Assembly: GCA_018398805.1 (NCBI GenBank)
Contig: JAGFBZ010000935.1
Location: forward strand, 124,001 to 188,000
Source of the DNA: Hirundichthys speculiger
Lineage: Eukaryota > Chordata > Actinopteri > Beloniformes > Exocoetidae
DNA: 64,000 bases
Direction: 5' to 3'
The notes under the pieces were generated by a model. The model did not search any database and was not told the DNA's origin. It worked only from the letters and a program-made list of their open reading frames with translations. This document shows, piece after piece, positions 45,508 to 56,860 of the stretch. The position numbers were made by a program, and so were the translations under genes. The first letter of the stretch is position 1, and each line of letters starts with the position of its first letter.

Positions 45508-45811
45508 TAATAACTAAAGCTGCATGAGTCGTAACCTGCTGACTGACAGACAAAAGAAAAGGTGCAAAAGCTAAAAAGCTATTAATGATGCTTTGCAGCA
45601 GTCTCTGAACTTTTCTTATTTGACGTCTCGTCTCGTCTCTCCCTCATCTATGCCTCTTCTCTTTTCTGTGTACATCTGTTGACCTCAGTGTGGAGCTAAA
45701 GCTAAAGAGCTTTAGCTTCAAGAAAAGCTTCAATCTGTGAAGCATCTATTGTTATGAATACATTATGAGATTGAAAGCCCTACTTGCTGGAGTGCAAAAT
45801 GCAACTGTATC
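45508..45811. repeat. Local duplication, copy 2
   Basis: Partner of 41868-42150. It differs by an added AAAGAGCTTTAGCTTCAAGA segment near 45705-45740, which forms a small 9-bp palindrome absent from copy 1. Confidence 0.9.
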
Positions 45812-46054
45812 AATATTCTAAGCTATTCAGACCTAACGCAACCGAAATGTGAGCGGAAAGGATTTGTGAATAAAACTGCGAAATTTATGCATTTCGGCAT
45901 CAATGATAATTTTAGTAATTCCGAACTTTAGTAGGTGCAAATAAAATCTACCCCTGCCTCCAAACATTAATAGAGCTTGTGTAAGTGACAAGACCACATG
46001 AATATATTTTGTCATATTCAGACCTTATAATGTTAATGGAGTAGGACTTTTCTT
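45812..46054. other. Noncoding spacer
   Basis: Nothing recognised. Confidence 0.6.
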
Positions 46055-46212
46055 GGGGGTGGCTGTAGCTCAGTTGGTAGAGCGGGTCGTCCAGTCACTG
46101 GCATGTGAACAGTTGGAGCCATGATCGAACTGCCAACCTTCCAAAGTGTCCTTGGGCAAGACACTGAACCCTAACTTACCTCCAGTGGGTCTGGCAGCAC
46201 CTAATGTGCAAG
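46055..46212 (+). mobile_element. tRNA-derived SINE, 3'-truncated
   Basis: GGCTGTAGCTCAGTTGGTAG (A box) at 46061 and the body motif AAGTGTCCTTGGGCAAGACA match the 6467 copy. The B box is decayed (ATGATCGAACT) and the 3' half after the GGCAGCACC block is missing. Confidence 0.85.
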
Positions 46213-46943
46213 TCTACTCACAGATTTATGAAGATTTTATGAATGAGACCCAATATGTATGTATTAACTAAACAATTCAAAATAAATATTGATAAATGTA
46301 CTTACAAAGTTAAATTACAATAAAAGCTTAAGATTTAAAAACTCTTTCATTTTAAGTTTATTTCAACAGAGGCAGATGAATCACTTCTTTTTCTAAACCA
46401 ATATGATATAGAAATGTGACCATAGTACAAAATGACCATATTGTAGGTTTTGACCTTGCATTCCTCTCAATGTTACATAGTTTCTGTGGTAAAGATAGGA
46501 GAGAGAAGAGAAAGAGAACACCTTTTTCTTCCATTATGTCATCTTTTATTTTTTACACTCCCATCTTTTCTGATAAATGTGAACTCTGTTGTTTAAGAAC
46601 CATACTTTTCTATCCAGTCTCTCTTGCTTCCTGATGCTGAGGAGACATCACGCCAGAGCAACAAATTTCTGCACTGCTGATTTCTAGTCAGCTGTTTACA
46701 GTGAATGAACAGAGGAAATTCACTCTGCCACAGTGCCACATGAAAAATGTGCTTGATTTTAATCAATCAGTGCCTTGTAATAAAACAATAGCAGTTTGAT
46801 GATAAATCCTAGCAAGTTAAAACTGTTTGCTGTGAATGGGGCCATATGAATCTAAATGTCTGTTTGAAAAGGTATATTTAAAGCCCAAATATTCAGCAGG
46901 ACAAATGAACTAAAGGGACAATGCTGTGAAATGAAAGGGTCCT
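46213..46943. other. Unique noncoding DNA
   Basis: No element or exon recognised. Confidence 0.55.
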
Positions 46944-47650
46944 TTAACACTTGAACCGGCAACATTTCAAACTTCCTACAACCGCTGAGGGCGGTCATTT
47001 TGACCCCCATTGCTGCAGTAGCGTCAGTGATGCGGAGATGTCATTTCTAGAAGTTGTGAAGTTGCTGATTCCTAAATATTTCTGAAATAATAATGGACAC
47101 TTGTCAAAATGAGTGTTTAAAAATTATATTTTTGCGAGCTTTTTTCTAGATGGCCGAACGCTGCGCACTCTCTCTCTCTCAGCCACACAAATAAATACAT
47201 CAGTACGTTTATCAACAAACCGTAGGAGCTGTATGTTAACACAAACATGAAATCAACAGCAATCGAATGACAGACTATTTACAATACAAAACAACAGATT
47301 TCAGATATTATTAACAGATATTTAAATAATTTTGGAAAAACGGATTAACGCTGCGCGCTCCCCTTCACGCACACGTGACTCCATTCCCAGCCCTCCTCTC
47401 CACACCGGCGCCCCTCTGCCACCGTACAGTCACAGATATGCTGTAGCATCACTTGGTCCATCAAGCACATGGATGCGCTCATAGGATCATCAATGTTGCG
47501 GCACACGTACGGAGTTGGACCACCTCTCTCTACTGGGACATTTGTGGACTGGGCTCTCCCGGCCCGCAGTCCCAGCTTTATGGGTCTCCAAACGGTTCCG
47601 TCCTTGGCCGCCTCATGTAGCTCACTCACAGGTTGAGCTCTGAACAATGT
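46944..47650 (-). mobile_element. piggyBac-like relic
   Basis: TTAA at 46944-46947, the piggyBac target, directly precedes CACTTGAACCGGCAACATTT, which looks like a terminus, with GGCGGTCATTTTGACCCCC inside. A transposase N-terminal remnant lies at 47345-47647 on the minus strand. Only about 400 bp separates it from the terminus, so nearly all of the catalytic domain is gone. The other terminus was not found. Confidence 0.65.
47345..47647 (-). pseudogene. piggyBac transposase N-terminal fragment
   Basis: The frame holds an Ala-Ala-Lys-Asp-Gly-Thr-Val-Trp block, a Gly-Arg-Ala-Gln-Ser-Thr-Asn-Val block, Gly-Pro-Thr-Pro-Tyr-Val-Cys and CLMDQVMLQHICDCTVAEGR. This order (Asp-Gly-Thr-Val-Trp, Gly-Arg...Asn-Val, Gly-Pro-Thr, then Met-Leu..Ile..Cys-Thr-Val-Ala-Glu) is the N-terminal part of PGBD4-like piggyBac transposases. 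The DDE region that should follow is missing and the frame ends at a stop. Confidence 0.7.
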
Positions 47651-47837
47651 AAATATTTATGATTAGATCAGTCAGAGTCGTAGCCTCGCTAAAATGTCTA
47701 AATGATTAGGACCAGAGGAAACTAAAATGCTTGACTTCTGCAAGAAAAAAAAAATGTTTTTTTAAGTTTTATTATATGAGTCTGAACAAGCTTTTATTTT
47801 GAAATTTTTTTTAGTTTGAAAAATTACCAGATTCTCT

Positions 47838-48060
47838 CGGTTACATCTCGGTCACTTGAGCACCAAAATTTAACCCGGCTAGCAAACTGAGTAAGAAACA
47901 GACATCTTTGGCAAGTTTCCTTGTAAAGGGGAAAATGCACAGTGAATAGAAAGAAGAACAGCCTACAACTTCCAAGAAAAAGAAAACTTTTAACAGACAA
48001 TACCAGGAGTCCTACTTGAAATATGGATTTATCACGACATGTGGTTCCCATGTACCACGT
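47838..48060 (+). pseudogene. ZBED5-like hAT transposase fragment, copy 2
   Basis: Plus-strand frame around 47935-48060: a lysine-rich stretch, an Arg-Gln-Tyr-Gln-Glu block and SYLKYGFI, then GSHVP. This is the block ahead of the BED-type finger in ZBED5-like hAT proteins. An in-frame stop precedes it. It matches 3390-3602 in reverse orientation. No termini were found here. Confidence 0.6.
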
Positions 48061-49315
48061 GTTTTTTTTTTTGCAAGAGGGTCAAGGGAACTGTTACAAG
48101 CTTGTATACAGCTACAAAAATCAAAATTAAGGAGCTTGAAAAATGACAATGACAATGAGGCAAAAACTACTGAAACCAAAGCATCTATGATGATGCAATT
48201 TTCATCAAAACAAACTATTACCAATTATGTCCAAGACATACACCCACACCCTCAAGAGTTATAGTCTCCAGAAGAGAACTAGGAAAAGACCTAAAAGTTT
48301 ACTGTCAGAGCCATACTGGAGATATCCATTACTCCTGGGTCCCCCCAGGTGTAGATGCACCTGGTACAGCTGCACTCTGGTTTTGCTCCATCCTCAGCAT
48401 AACCTCAGGCCCCACTAGAAATGTTTCAGACGTGAAACACTTCTGCCTGTTCAGCTGGATTCATGAGACCACCAGTTTAGCTAAAAGTTTCAAAATCATG
48501 TGAGAAACAAGCAGTATTCTGATGGTTCACAGATATGTCTTGTACTTTCTGCTACTGTCCTTATAAAAATTATGTGTGGTCTAAAAATAAAATGTGCCTG
48601 TTGAATTCTAAAATGAATCTCTCCTTGTATGTGGTTAAAATCTCAGATTTCAACCATTTTGAGTATAGACCAGGCTCTCTTTGCTGTCCTTGTGTCAATT
48701 CCTGCCGACTCAATGTGCAGTGTCTAAATTCACAAAGTTCAGTTACAGCTGGAGGCCAGAATAGACTCTTAAATAGAGCAGAGCAGAAGATTGCTTCTTG
48801 GACACTTGTGAAATATGTTGCAGAGCTTCTGGTGAGTTCAGTGTTACTGACTAGAATGGCCATGAATCAGAACGGCTGCCAGACTGCAGTGTTTCTGTGC
48901 CATGTGACCCAGACGTCACAAGAAATACTTGACTGATAATACTTTCACAACTTATATCCATTATTATGAACTATTTTTGTGTCTTTTCTAATCACTGTTA
49001 ACCGGGCCTCTGTGTAATTGTTTAGGGTCAGGTCTTAGGTTCTCCTGTTATTTGAAGAAGTCTTCTGATTTGAAGAACAAGAAATGAGATACCACACTTT
49101 TTAAATCAATTTTCGTGTCCTCAATTTTATCAGGGGTGGTCACCTTCAGAAGGTTGAAATACTTTGCTGGTGACAAAGTATTTCAAAGTGTAACAAAACG
49201 AAAAACAAAAAAAGCTTGTGCCTTACATTATTGCAACAATCTTGCTTAATGAAAAAAAGGCAAGTCTAGGAAAATCATGAAAAGATTTATTACAATACAA
49301 TACAGTATTACAATA
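48061..49315. other. Unique noncoding DNA with an unconvincing ORF
   Basis: A 133-codon frame at 48535-48936 lacks recognisable motifs. A 13-bp hairpin lies at 49154-49186 (loop 7). Confidence 0.45.
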
Positions 49316-49317
49316 TA

Positions 49318-49681
49318 CAGTCATGGAAAAAATTATTAGACCACCATTTTTTCTTCACTTTCTTGTTCATTTTTTAATAACTGGTACCACTAAACATCAT
49401 CATGTGACTAAAACAGACAGAATAGAAAACATTGAATACATAAAAGCAGTGTTTTTGGCAGTACAACGCCATAGCTATTGATGTAAAAACTTAAGTGATT
49501 TAGGTTATAATCAAGAAAACCATGGAAAATGGTAAGATATCAGCTCTTAAATAAAAGTCTTATGAGCAATCTTTGTGGTTATCGTTATGTTTGTCCAAAC
49601 AAATGTACCTTTAGTTGTACCAGGCATTAAAATAAACAAGAAACTGAAGAAAACAAGGTCTAATAATTTTTTCCATGACTG
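49318..49681. mobile_element. Tc1/mariner MITE, 364 bp, intact ends and TA duplication
   Basis: Termini are CAGTCATGGAAAAAATTATT at 49318 and its near-perfect complement ending at 49681. TA lies on both sides (49316-49317, 49682-49683). The interior is AT-rich and noncoding. Inner parts of the ends also pair (CTTTCTTGTTC with GAACAAGAAA-type text), giving long inverted termini. Confidence 0.9.
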
Positions 49682-49683
49682 TA

Positions 49684-51139
49684 CAATAAGTAGGAGAAAA
49701 AAAATCCAAACAGAAAACTCAAAAAGCACACTGTAACCTCTTTAAAGTGCTAATCGAAGTCAACATTGGATCATAACATTACGCTTTTATAAAAACTGTC
49801 GCATGAAAAAATAGACCCAAAAAGATTTTACACACACCTTTACATCGGCTTAAATAATGGAGCATATATTTACAAAAGTGGAGCTAAAAGGGATTAATGT
49901 TTTTCAGTAAATAACATAAAAGAATGTTAGTGCTTGAATACACACACACACACACAGATCCAAAGAGTTGGCCACTTTGTTTCATTAAAAGGTTGATAGA
50001 GGGTCTTCAGGGTGTTAAACAGGGGCAACAAAAAGTTCTTGTCTCCTGTGTCTTTGAGTTCAATGCCTGACTGTCAGCAATTACCCCACTCCGAGTTAAG
50101 ATACTGTTCCAGACACACACTTTCTGCTGGTCCAGCAGATTGCATTATATCGGTCTCCGAGGGAGTGCCACTATGCTGTTGCTCATCGTGTAGCTGCACA
50201 CATACAAACACTTGACACAGGAAGGAACCCTTAATCACTAATAAGTTGAAGTATTGGAGCACTTTGTGTCCCCAGAGTTAAATGCAGATAGCTGTTGATG
50301 TTGGTTTGCTGTCGGTAGCTTGATACGTCTCAGTGACTTCAGTCCTGCTGGGTGAAGCACATTTAAAAGCACACAAGGGTGCAAGCGATCATTGCTAATG
50401 ATTTACCTGCCAAATCCACTTCTGCATTTAGGCTCTGGTTGCCTTTCGACTTGCTGTTCCCACTGAAAACGCAAACAAAGCATCCCTTTTTGCTGTAACA
50501 TGTTTCTTTACTCTTCTCAACTGTCTTTAGTCACTATGTGCGAGATCAGTTTCCATTTATGTAAAATTCGGTTGTGAATACACAGAAATGCTAATGTTGG
50601 AAGACAGCTGAGTGATTTTATTTAATCACATTAATTTTGAAGCACTGAAACACAGATAGTCTCAGGTGACTTTTTCCAATGAAAACTGTAGAAGTGTTCC
50701 CACAACTGGAAACCTGGTGCCTGGGGAAAGTTTACAGTATGCAAAAAGAGGAAGTCTACCTATTTGTTAAAAAATGTGTTGTTGGTAGTGACTTCAATAC
50801 CAGAGCCCAGAAAATATTTTGATCTACTTGCTCTAAAGTTAATGGCACATCTTGAGAGACTTTGAGGCACATGGAGACTTCCTTCAACAGTCGTATTCAA
50901 TGTCTGTTAATGATATCTGAGGGGTGGACGTTAGACTGACATGATCGTTGGATGTTTGGAAGGAAAGCATTTTGAATGTATTATTATTCAGATATGTGGG
51001 AGCGTTTAATGACTTGTCCTCCCCTTATTTGTGCCGTCTGAAGCCTTGTGGCACAAATGTAGCAGAAGATTAATCACAATAATATGTAGAAGTGAATGTG
51101 AGGATGCATGGTTGTGCGTCTCTCTGCTCTCTGTCAGCC
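49684..51139. other. Unique noncoding DNA
   Basis: A (CA)n run lies at 49941-49957. Nothing else recognised. Confidence 0.55.
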
Positions 51140-51225
51140 CAGTGATTTACTGGCAACCTTTCAAGGGTTCACCCCACTTCTTCATGACATATGGGATAGA
51201 TTCCAGATTGATCCCGCACTTCGGA
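51140..51225 (-). repeat. Family A fragment, antisense
   Basis: ACTGGCAACCTTTCAAGGGT, TCACCCC and ATATGGGATAGATTCCAG are diverged antisense family-A text. Confidence 0.6.
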
Positions 51226-52496
51226 TGTTGGTCAGCTAAAGGGTCCTGATTCTCAACAGGTCTGCTTGATCGCTAACTGTCTCCTGATAGACTGCTTTGG
51301 TCGTTATTGAAATGACCTGGTTGTTGCTAAGTTTGTAGGTGAGCAGTTTCAAGAACTCGACTATAATTTTGATTCACATGAGAACATGAGTCTACCAAAG
51401 TGCTGATATTGTATTTGCTCCCCAGGTGGAAGTTGTCGTTCACAATAGCGATAATCAGTTGTGTGTTTCCTGCTGAGCATCTTAGTAGTATTTCCTTCTG
51501 TCACAAGCCAAGATGGCTGTGACTGCATCCTTTGTCTGCTGTTAGTCACAATCGTATCCCCACATATAGTACACGCTTGGCACAAGGCGAGAATACAGAT
51601 TACTGGGATTTACACTGGGTATTCCTCTAATCCCTCCTGAATAGGACAGCAGATTGTTTGTGGGAGTGAAGGTTTTAAAACCAACGCTTATCTTTGAATA
51701 AGCAATCTCGCTGTTATTATACAGGAATCTGAGTGAAATAATTAAATCACTAATGATTACAGTGCTCTGTGTTGTTTTTGTGAACGTGGACTGAACATGC
51801 AAATATATCCGTCGCTCTTGAGGTTGTTATTTTTTTTAAATACTCTTTCAATGAGTTGACATTGCACTGCTTTTGTCCTCTCAACTTATTCACTTACTCT
51901 GGCATTCAGGCTCGATTACAGTCATGTACTGTACAAATGACAAAATAAAAAAAAAAAGCAAACTTCAGAAAAACAGTAACATATGGGATAATGCACCGTG
52001 CCACCATCAGCCAAAAAACAAAGATTTAACTAAAATTCCAGATGCAGCATGTGAGTTCATCTTTATTGTTTCCATATGAGTTTAAAGGGTAAGCAGCAGC
52101 CAGGTGCTGGGAAGGGTTATATGGCCTTTTCCAAATAATATGGAATCCATCCTTTTATAGTGAGAAAGATTATTTACAAGAAAAAAAAAATTCAAAAAAT
52201 TGACAGCAGCAAAACATCCCACGAATAGAAACCTCGAGTTCCAGTTCACCTATAGGTCAAACTGTTCAATGCTAAGAGAAATTACAAAAAAAAACACCCT
52301 TAGTGTAACTAAGGGTGTTAGTTACACTTACTGTAACTCAGTGTATAACTGTATTATACATACAGTAAATATATTTGAGTTTTTTTTTTTTTCACATGTT
52401 TGCATGTTTTGTAAGAAACTATGAATGCTGCAAGGTATACAAAGGTTTTAGAGCAACATGTGCTCCCCTCCTGACATCTATTTAAGGGAAGGCCTT
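51226..52496. other. Noncoding DNA with overlapping hairpins
   Basis: Two alternative stems overlap at 52294-52328: ACACCCTTAG/CTAAGGGTGT (10 bp) and AGTGTAAC/GTTACACT (8 bp). A short frame near 51985 reads Asp-Asn-Ala-Pro-Cys-His-His, reminiscent of the second catalytic motif of a Tc1/mariner transposase, but is too short to call. Confidence 0.4.
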
Positions 52497-52995
52497 GTGT
52501 ATTTCAGCAGGACAATAGAAAACCACATACAGCAGCTATTACAGCAGCATGGCTTTGTTGGAGAAGAGTCTGGGTGCTGAATTGACCTGCCTGCAGTCCA
52601 GATCTTTCACCTATAGAGAACATTTGGAGCATCATTAAATAAAAAATACATCAAATATGACTATGAACTCTTCAGCAGCTGGAAACATGTATCAGGCAAA
52701 AATGGGACCAAATTCCAACATCAAAACTCCAGAAACTCAGAATCTTGATGCCCAGATATCTTCGACCTGTTTTGAAAAGAAGAGGAGATGCTCCACCATG
52801 GTGAACATGCTCCTGTCCAACCATTTAGAGACCTGCAGCAGACATCAAATTTGAAATGAGCTCATTTTGTGCATAATATTGTCAAATTTCTCAGTTTAAA
52901 TATTATTGTTATCTCTGTTCTGTTGGGAATGAAATATTGGATCATGTGATTTGAAAGTCTTAATTTTATTCAACATTAAACTTTAAAAAATGTCC
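52497..52995 (+). pseudogene. Mariner/Tc1-like transposase 3' end and terminus
   Basis: Plus-strand remnants include Phe-Gln-Gln-Asp-Asn (second catalytic Asp), then His-Thr-Ala-Ala-Ile-Thr-like text and Ser-Pro-Ile-Glu-Asn-Ile-Trp with the third catalytic residue (Glu) at about 52615. Downstream is a degenerate C-terminus and a noncoding end with TGTCCCAACTTTTCCAAAAT, the terminal style of this family. Stops and frameshifts throughout; the 5' half is not identified. Confidence 0.7.
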
Positions 52996-53969
52996 CAACT
53001 TTTCCAAAATTCAGGTTGCATAGCCGAGCCGGATATGTTTTGTATTACCTGCCTGAAATATGTTTTTATACTTCATTTTCAACTGCTACATTTTTTTCTT
53101 TTTTTTTTCCAAGCAGGATTTCACCAGCTGTTAAATATTTAGATTATACATTCACTTTCTCTGCAGTTTCTCCATCATCGCTGCAGTCATGATTGCAATA
53201 GAAACTCTAATTCAACAAAGAACAATAGGAGTTTTTTTTCCATTTACTTGTCGTTGTCATAGTGAATCACAGTAGTGGAGCTCCATTGATGATCTCTTTG
53301 TATTGTTGCAGTAACTCTCAGTAGCTCACAGCACAAACAATTATATTTTATTCATTTTGGGAATATCAGTGCCAGAAAGGTTAAATAAAATTGGAGAGAG
53401 GCCAAAAACTCTTGGAGAAAAGAGGAAGAAAAAACAAAAACCAAAAATAAAGCAGCTGCTGACATCAAATTTTAATCAACTGAGTAATTATATACAGGAT
53501 CTGTTTACTCACTAAAGTGTATTTTGCACTTTCCACCGTAATCTTCAGTCTATTTTTCAGTCTAAAATCTGTGAAGACAGCACAACAATCCAAAACGCAC
53601 TAAGACGCTTCAGGTGAATCAGCCAATCAGAGTGCAGCCTGAGGTGAAGGGATTCAGTCAGGTTCAGCACTGTCAAACCAAGATGGAAAAACAGTACAAC
53701 ATATACAACAGGCAAGTCCAACAGTATGCATAAGTGTTTCAGTTGTAGCTGGAACATTAACAGCTCATCCTTTCAAGATATCGCAGGTCCACCATGCCAG
53801 ATAAACGTGTGGCTGCGTGTGATGCAGTCTAGATATCATGCGCTTGTTGCTTTTCAGTCTTGGATTTCAAATGGAGGATCCTCTGCCCTGCATCTTTTAG
53901 AGGTTGCTCTACTCCAACACTCCAGCTTGCCATCAACATCTGTTTAAGTCTGTTTATCAGCTATCATTT
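52996..53969. other. Unique noncoding DNA
   Basis: T-run near 53091-53108. No element recognised. Confidence 0.5.
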
Positions 53970-54056
53970 TGAGCCAGGTGTGTTGAAGCAGAACAAAACA
54001 TCTAAAACATGGAGGGCAGTGGGTCCAGGGGACCTGGACTGAAGAACACTGACTTA
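53970..54056 (-). mobile_element. hAT-type MITE, right part
   Basis: CCAGGTGTGTTGAAGCAGAA, AACATCTAAAACATGGAGG, GCAGTGGGTCCAGGGGACC and TGGACTGAAGAACACTG are the diverged right half of the MITE family seen at 40123. Confidence 0.6.
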
Positions 54057-55689
54057 CAAACTCAGGATGAGAGGCTTTGTCCTCTTCCAAGAGCCTGAAA
54101 GGTTCTCAAGTTTCACTTTGACAGAAAAAAAATATTCATATAAGTGACGCATATGGCCTTATTTAGACATTTAATGGCTTAAAAGGAGTTCTCAAACTAT
54201 GCCAGATTAATCAGAAAGACTAAAAATGAATGGGTTTTTATTAGTACATTGATGAAATACTCCCTCTGTTGAATTACATTTCTTTAGATTGTGTGTGTGC
54301 TTGTGTGCATCTATGGTTTGACTGAAACAAGGCTCTTAAACAGTCATTCTTCCTTTTTCCTGTATGTGTACATGAATGATTAAGAGGCACTTATGAAATT
54401 CTCAGAATGTATTGTGTTATTTTCTTTCCCCCCATCTCTAAATATAACTTAAAAGCCAATAAATCATGGTCTTGTGTTGTGGGCCTTTTGAGGGCATAAA
54501 AGGGAAATTATCTAAAGCAATTTGGTTTAAGCTCACTGATTACAACCTCAAAGAAATCATTGATTTCTATTCATCAAAGTCTCTTCATCGAGCTTTGCAT
54601 TATTAGGGTTTCTTTGTGTGTTATCGTTTGTACAGTGAGGCAGTTTTTATGGCCACTTTACTACTTTTACTGACTTTGCACCATTCACTATACAAGATTA
54701 ATAATTGCATTAATTTAAAGTTATTTTGACAGGTTGTTTTAAAAAAGCACACACAACATTGTTCAATTGAATTCACAAGCAGCAAATAACCTTCAGAGCA
54801 TGATGGTTTCTCAGCCGTACCCAAGGAAATCATAAAGATACCAAATCGAAGATCGTTTTATGTTTGAAAAGCAAACTTACTTGTCCAACAACAAGGAGAA
54901 ATCCACATCCAGCTGGCACCATGTCTTCTCTTTTAGCTCTGATCATTGAGTGAAAGTTTACTCTCGCAGTTATGCTCTCATTTTCTTCTCTTTGCATCTT
55001 CTGTCATTACTTTCTTTGGTTTCTAAGTCAATGGTTTCTTTTCCACTGTGCAAAACTGAACTACCTCTGTGAGTTAGCCTCAACGTATTGATGTGGTGTC
55101 GTATAGTGATATACAGCTGTTGCAACAACATGCCGTCCTGCGATACATTAAGTTTCTCTTTTGGTTTCTGCTGACAGCAGGCCCAGATGGGTCTGAGAGC
55201 TGAATAAAAGTTCTGGAAAACCAATCAAATGGTCCATTATGAGGCTATTGAAAATTATATCATATAATGACAGTTATTTTGTTCTGCTGTTAACACCAGG
55301 TTAAACTCTGAACCTCAGCTAGGCTAATAGTGGAAAAATACCACTACTGTTAACATAATACCACTACCTTTTTGTTGTAATGAGGAATTTAAGCTATAGG
55401 TTACTAGTTAACTGTCATGATTCTTATTAAAAATAATGCAAACAGTATTCCTAACTCTTCATGACTAGTAGAGGTCACTGTTTGGTGTAAAAGGACCCAA
55501 AAAGGTAACAGTCAAGCTAAGGAGGGAATGGGAACTAAAATATATTTCAAACTCTCGTAACAAAAGTGCTGTTGAGATGCAAAGCTAAGCAATACTACAG
55601 GTGTTGTTTAAGTTTTGTACAATTGCCTCACCAGAACTCACTAATAATTGATAAACTATACCTTAATAGTGAAAATTTAAACATTTGAC
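54057..55689. other. Unique noncoding DNA
   Basis: A minus-strand frame at 54970-55224 (84 codons) has no recognisable motif. Nothing else seen. Confidence 0.5.
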
Positions 55690-55975
55690 TGCACAATCGG
55701 TCAGAGGGTGCAAGTAACATTTAATCTCCATTGTATACAAGCAGAGATGGTCAAGTACTCACAGCAGCATACAAGACAACTGGTTGTCAGTACAAGAGAA
55801 TGAGCCAAGGACACGCAGTCATTTTTAACCACTCGTTATCAGTATATTTGAGCCTTGAGCCTACACTCTCCTCAGCCAGCCTCAGACAAACCCCGCCATG
55901 GCGCCTGACTGATATCCCACATAGATGTTCTACGTTAGATACTAAGAAAACAGGTCACTGTGACCTGATGCAATT
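55690..55975. repeat. Dispersed repeat family B, copy 2
   Basis: Partner of 36793-37095 in the same orientation. Its downstream neighbour is the coding-like relic at 56100, which raises the possibility that family B is an LTR or leader of that element. Confidence 0.65.
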
Positions 55976-56099
55976 TTCCACCAACAACGGGCACATCTAA
56001 CTGAATGCAGAGAAAATCAGTGGAAAACAGAGCTAAAACCCAGTCATTTAATGTACATCTTGTAAGAATAGGCCATAGAGTTACATAGAATTGCTTCAG

Positions 56100-56860
56100 C
56101 AAGAAGAGATTCTTTGATTCCATGCAGGGCGGTAGCCCAGAACACCCCCCACGTGGAGGAATATGGGGAGGAGGAACTTTACCCATTCTGGGGCACCGAG
56201 TGGACCCTGAAGGGGCCCGAGGACTCTTCAGAAGAAGAGACTTACATGAGGAGAGGAAGCAGATGTTCTTCCTCAGGATCTTTTCCCCCGGCTCCTGTCT
56301 CCACGGCCGTCCAGAGGACACGCCGCCACCTCCGGCTCCTGTCTCTGTGGCTGCCATCGAGGCCCACCAGGTCAGGCAGATGAAGTTGGGAGACGTTTTT
56401 GGCGCTCTACCGTCGACTCACCTCTTCAGTGCGGGGAACACTGATGTGAAGCAGTGGATCTGTTTTTGAGATTTTATAAGGACCTTGGCCACCAAGCCCC
56501 AGCTCCTCCTTCCCTGCTGTAGTTCACCATCTCAGCAGATCTGACCCAGTTGAAAGAGCAGGTGGCCCAGATAACAGATCCTGTTCCTTTTCCTGAGGTG
56601 GTCTATGGTGATGTGGCGTCACCGCAGCAGCACCTGCCTCAGTCCTTGTCCCTGCCAGAGCCTGAGCACCCTCAGTCCTCCTCCCCGCTGGTGCCTCCTC
56701 CTGTTAAAATCCTTCCTCAGCTCAGTACAACACAGATGTTTAATTGCAATAAACGTGATATCACGGCTCCCTCACACAGGCCATCTCTAATGATGAGGAA
56801 GTGTAAACAAAAACAAAACAACAACAATTTATACAGAAATGTGCGTCACTAGATGGGGAG
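56100..56860 (+). pseudogene. GC-rich proline-rich coding relic, possibly retroelement gag-like
   Basis: The GC content and codon-like texture rise sharply. One frame reads VEEYGEEELYPFWGTEWTLK then GPEDSSEEETYMRRG. Another, after a shift, reads DLTQLKEQVAQI and a proline-rich SLPEPEHPQSSSPLVPPP block. Pro-rich tails and a short coiled stretch are usual in gag-type proteins, but no capsid motif, zinc knuckle or protease was found. Frames break repeatedly. The origin is inferred only from its setting beside repeat family B. Confidence 0.3.

Noticed and set aside
29222..48480. Possible repeat shared by 29290-29414 and 48368-48480
   Set aside because: Only short blocks match (TGGTTTT.CTCCATC, CTCAGG.CCCAC), too weak to call without alignment.
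48535..48936. 133-codon ORF
   Set aside because: Length alone is not enough in this context, and an equally long antisense frame overlaps it.
51985..52010. Tc1 catalytic motif DNAPCHH
   Set aside because: Seven residues with no supporting sequence on either side.
55935..56357. 140-codon minus-strand ORF
   Set aside because: It is antisense to the GC-rich coding relic; GC-rich DNA often leaves the opposite strand open.
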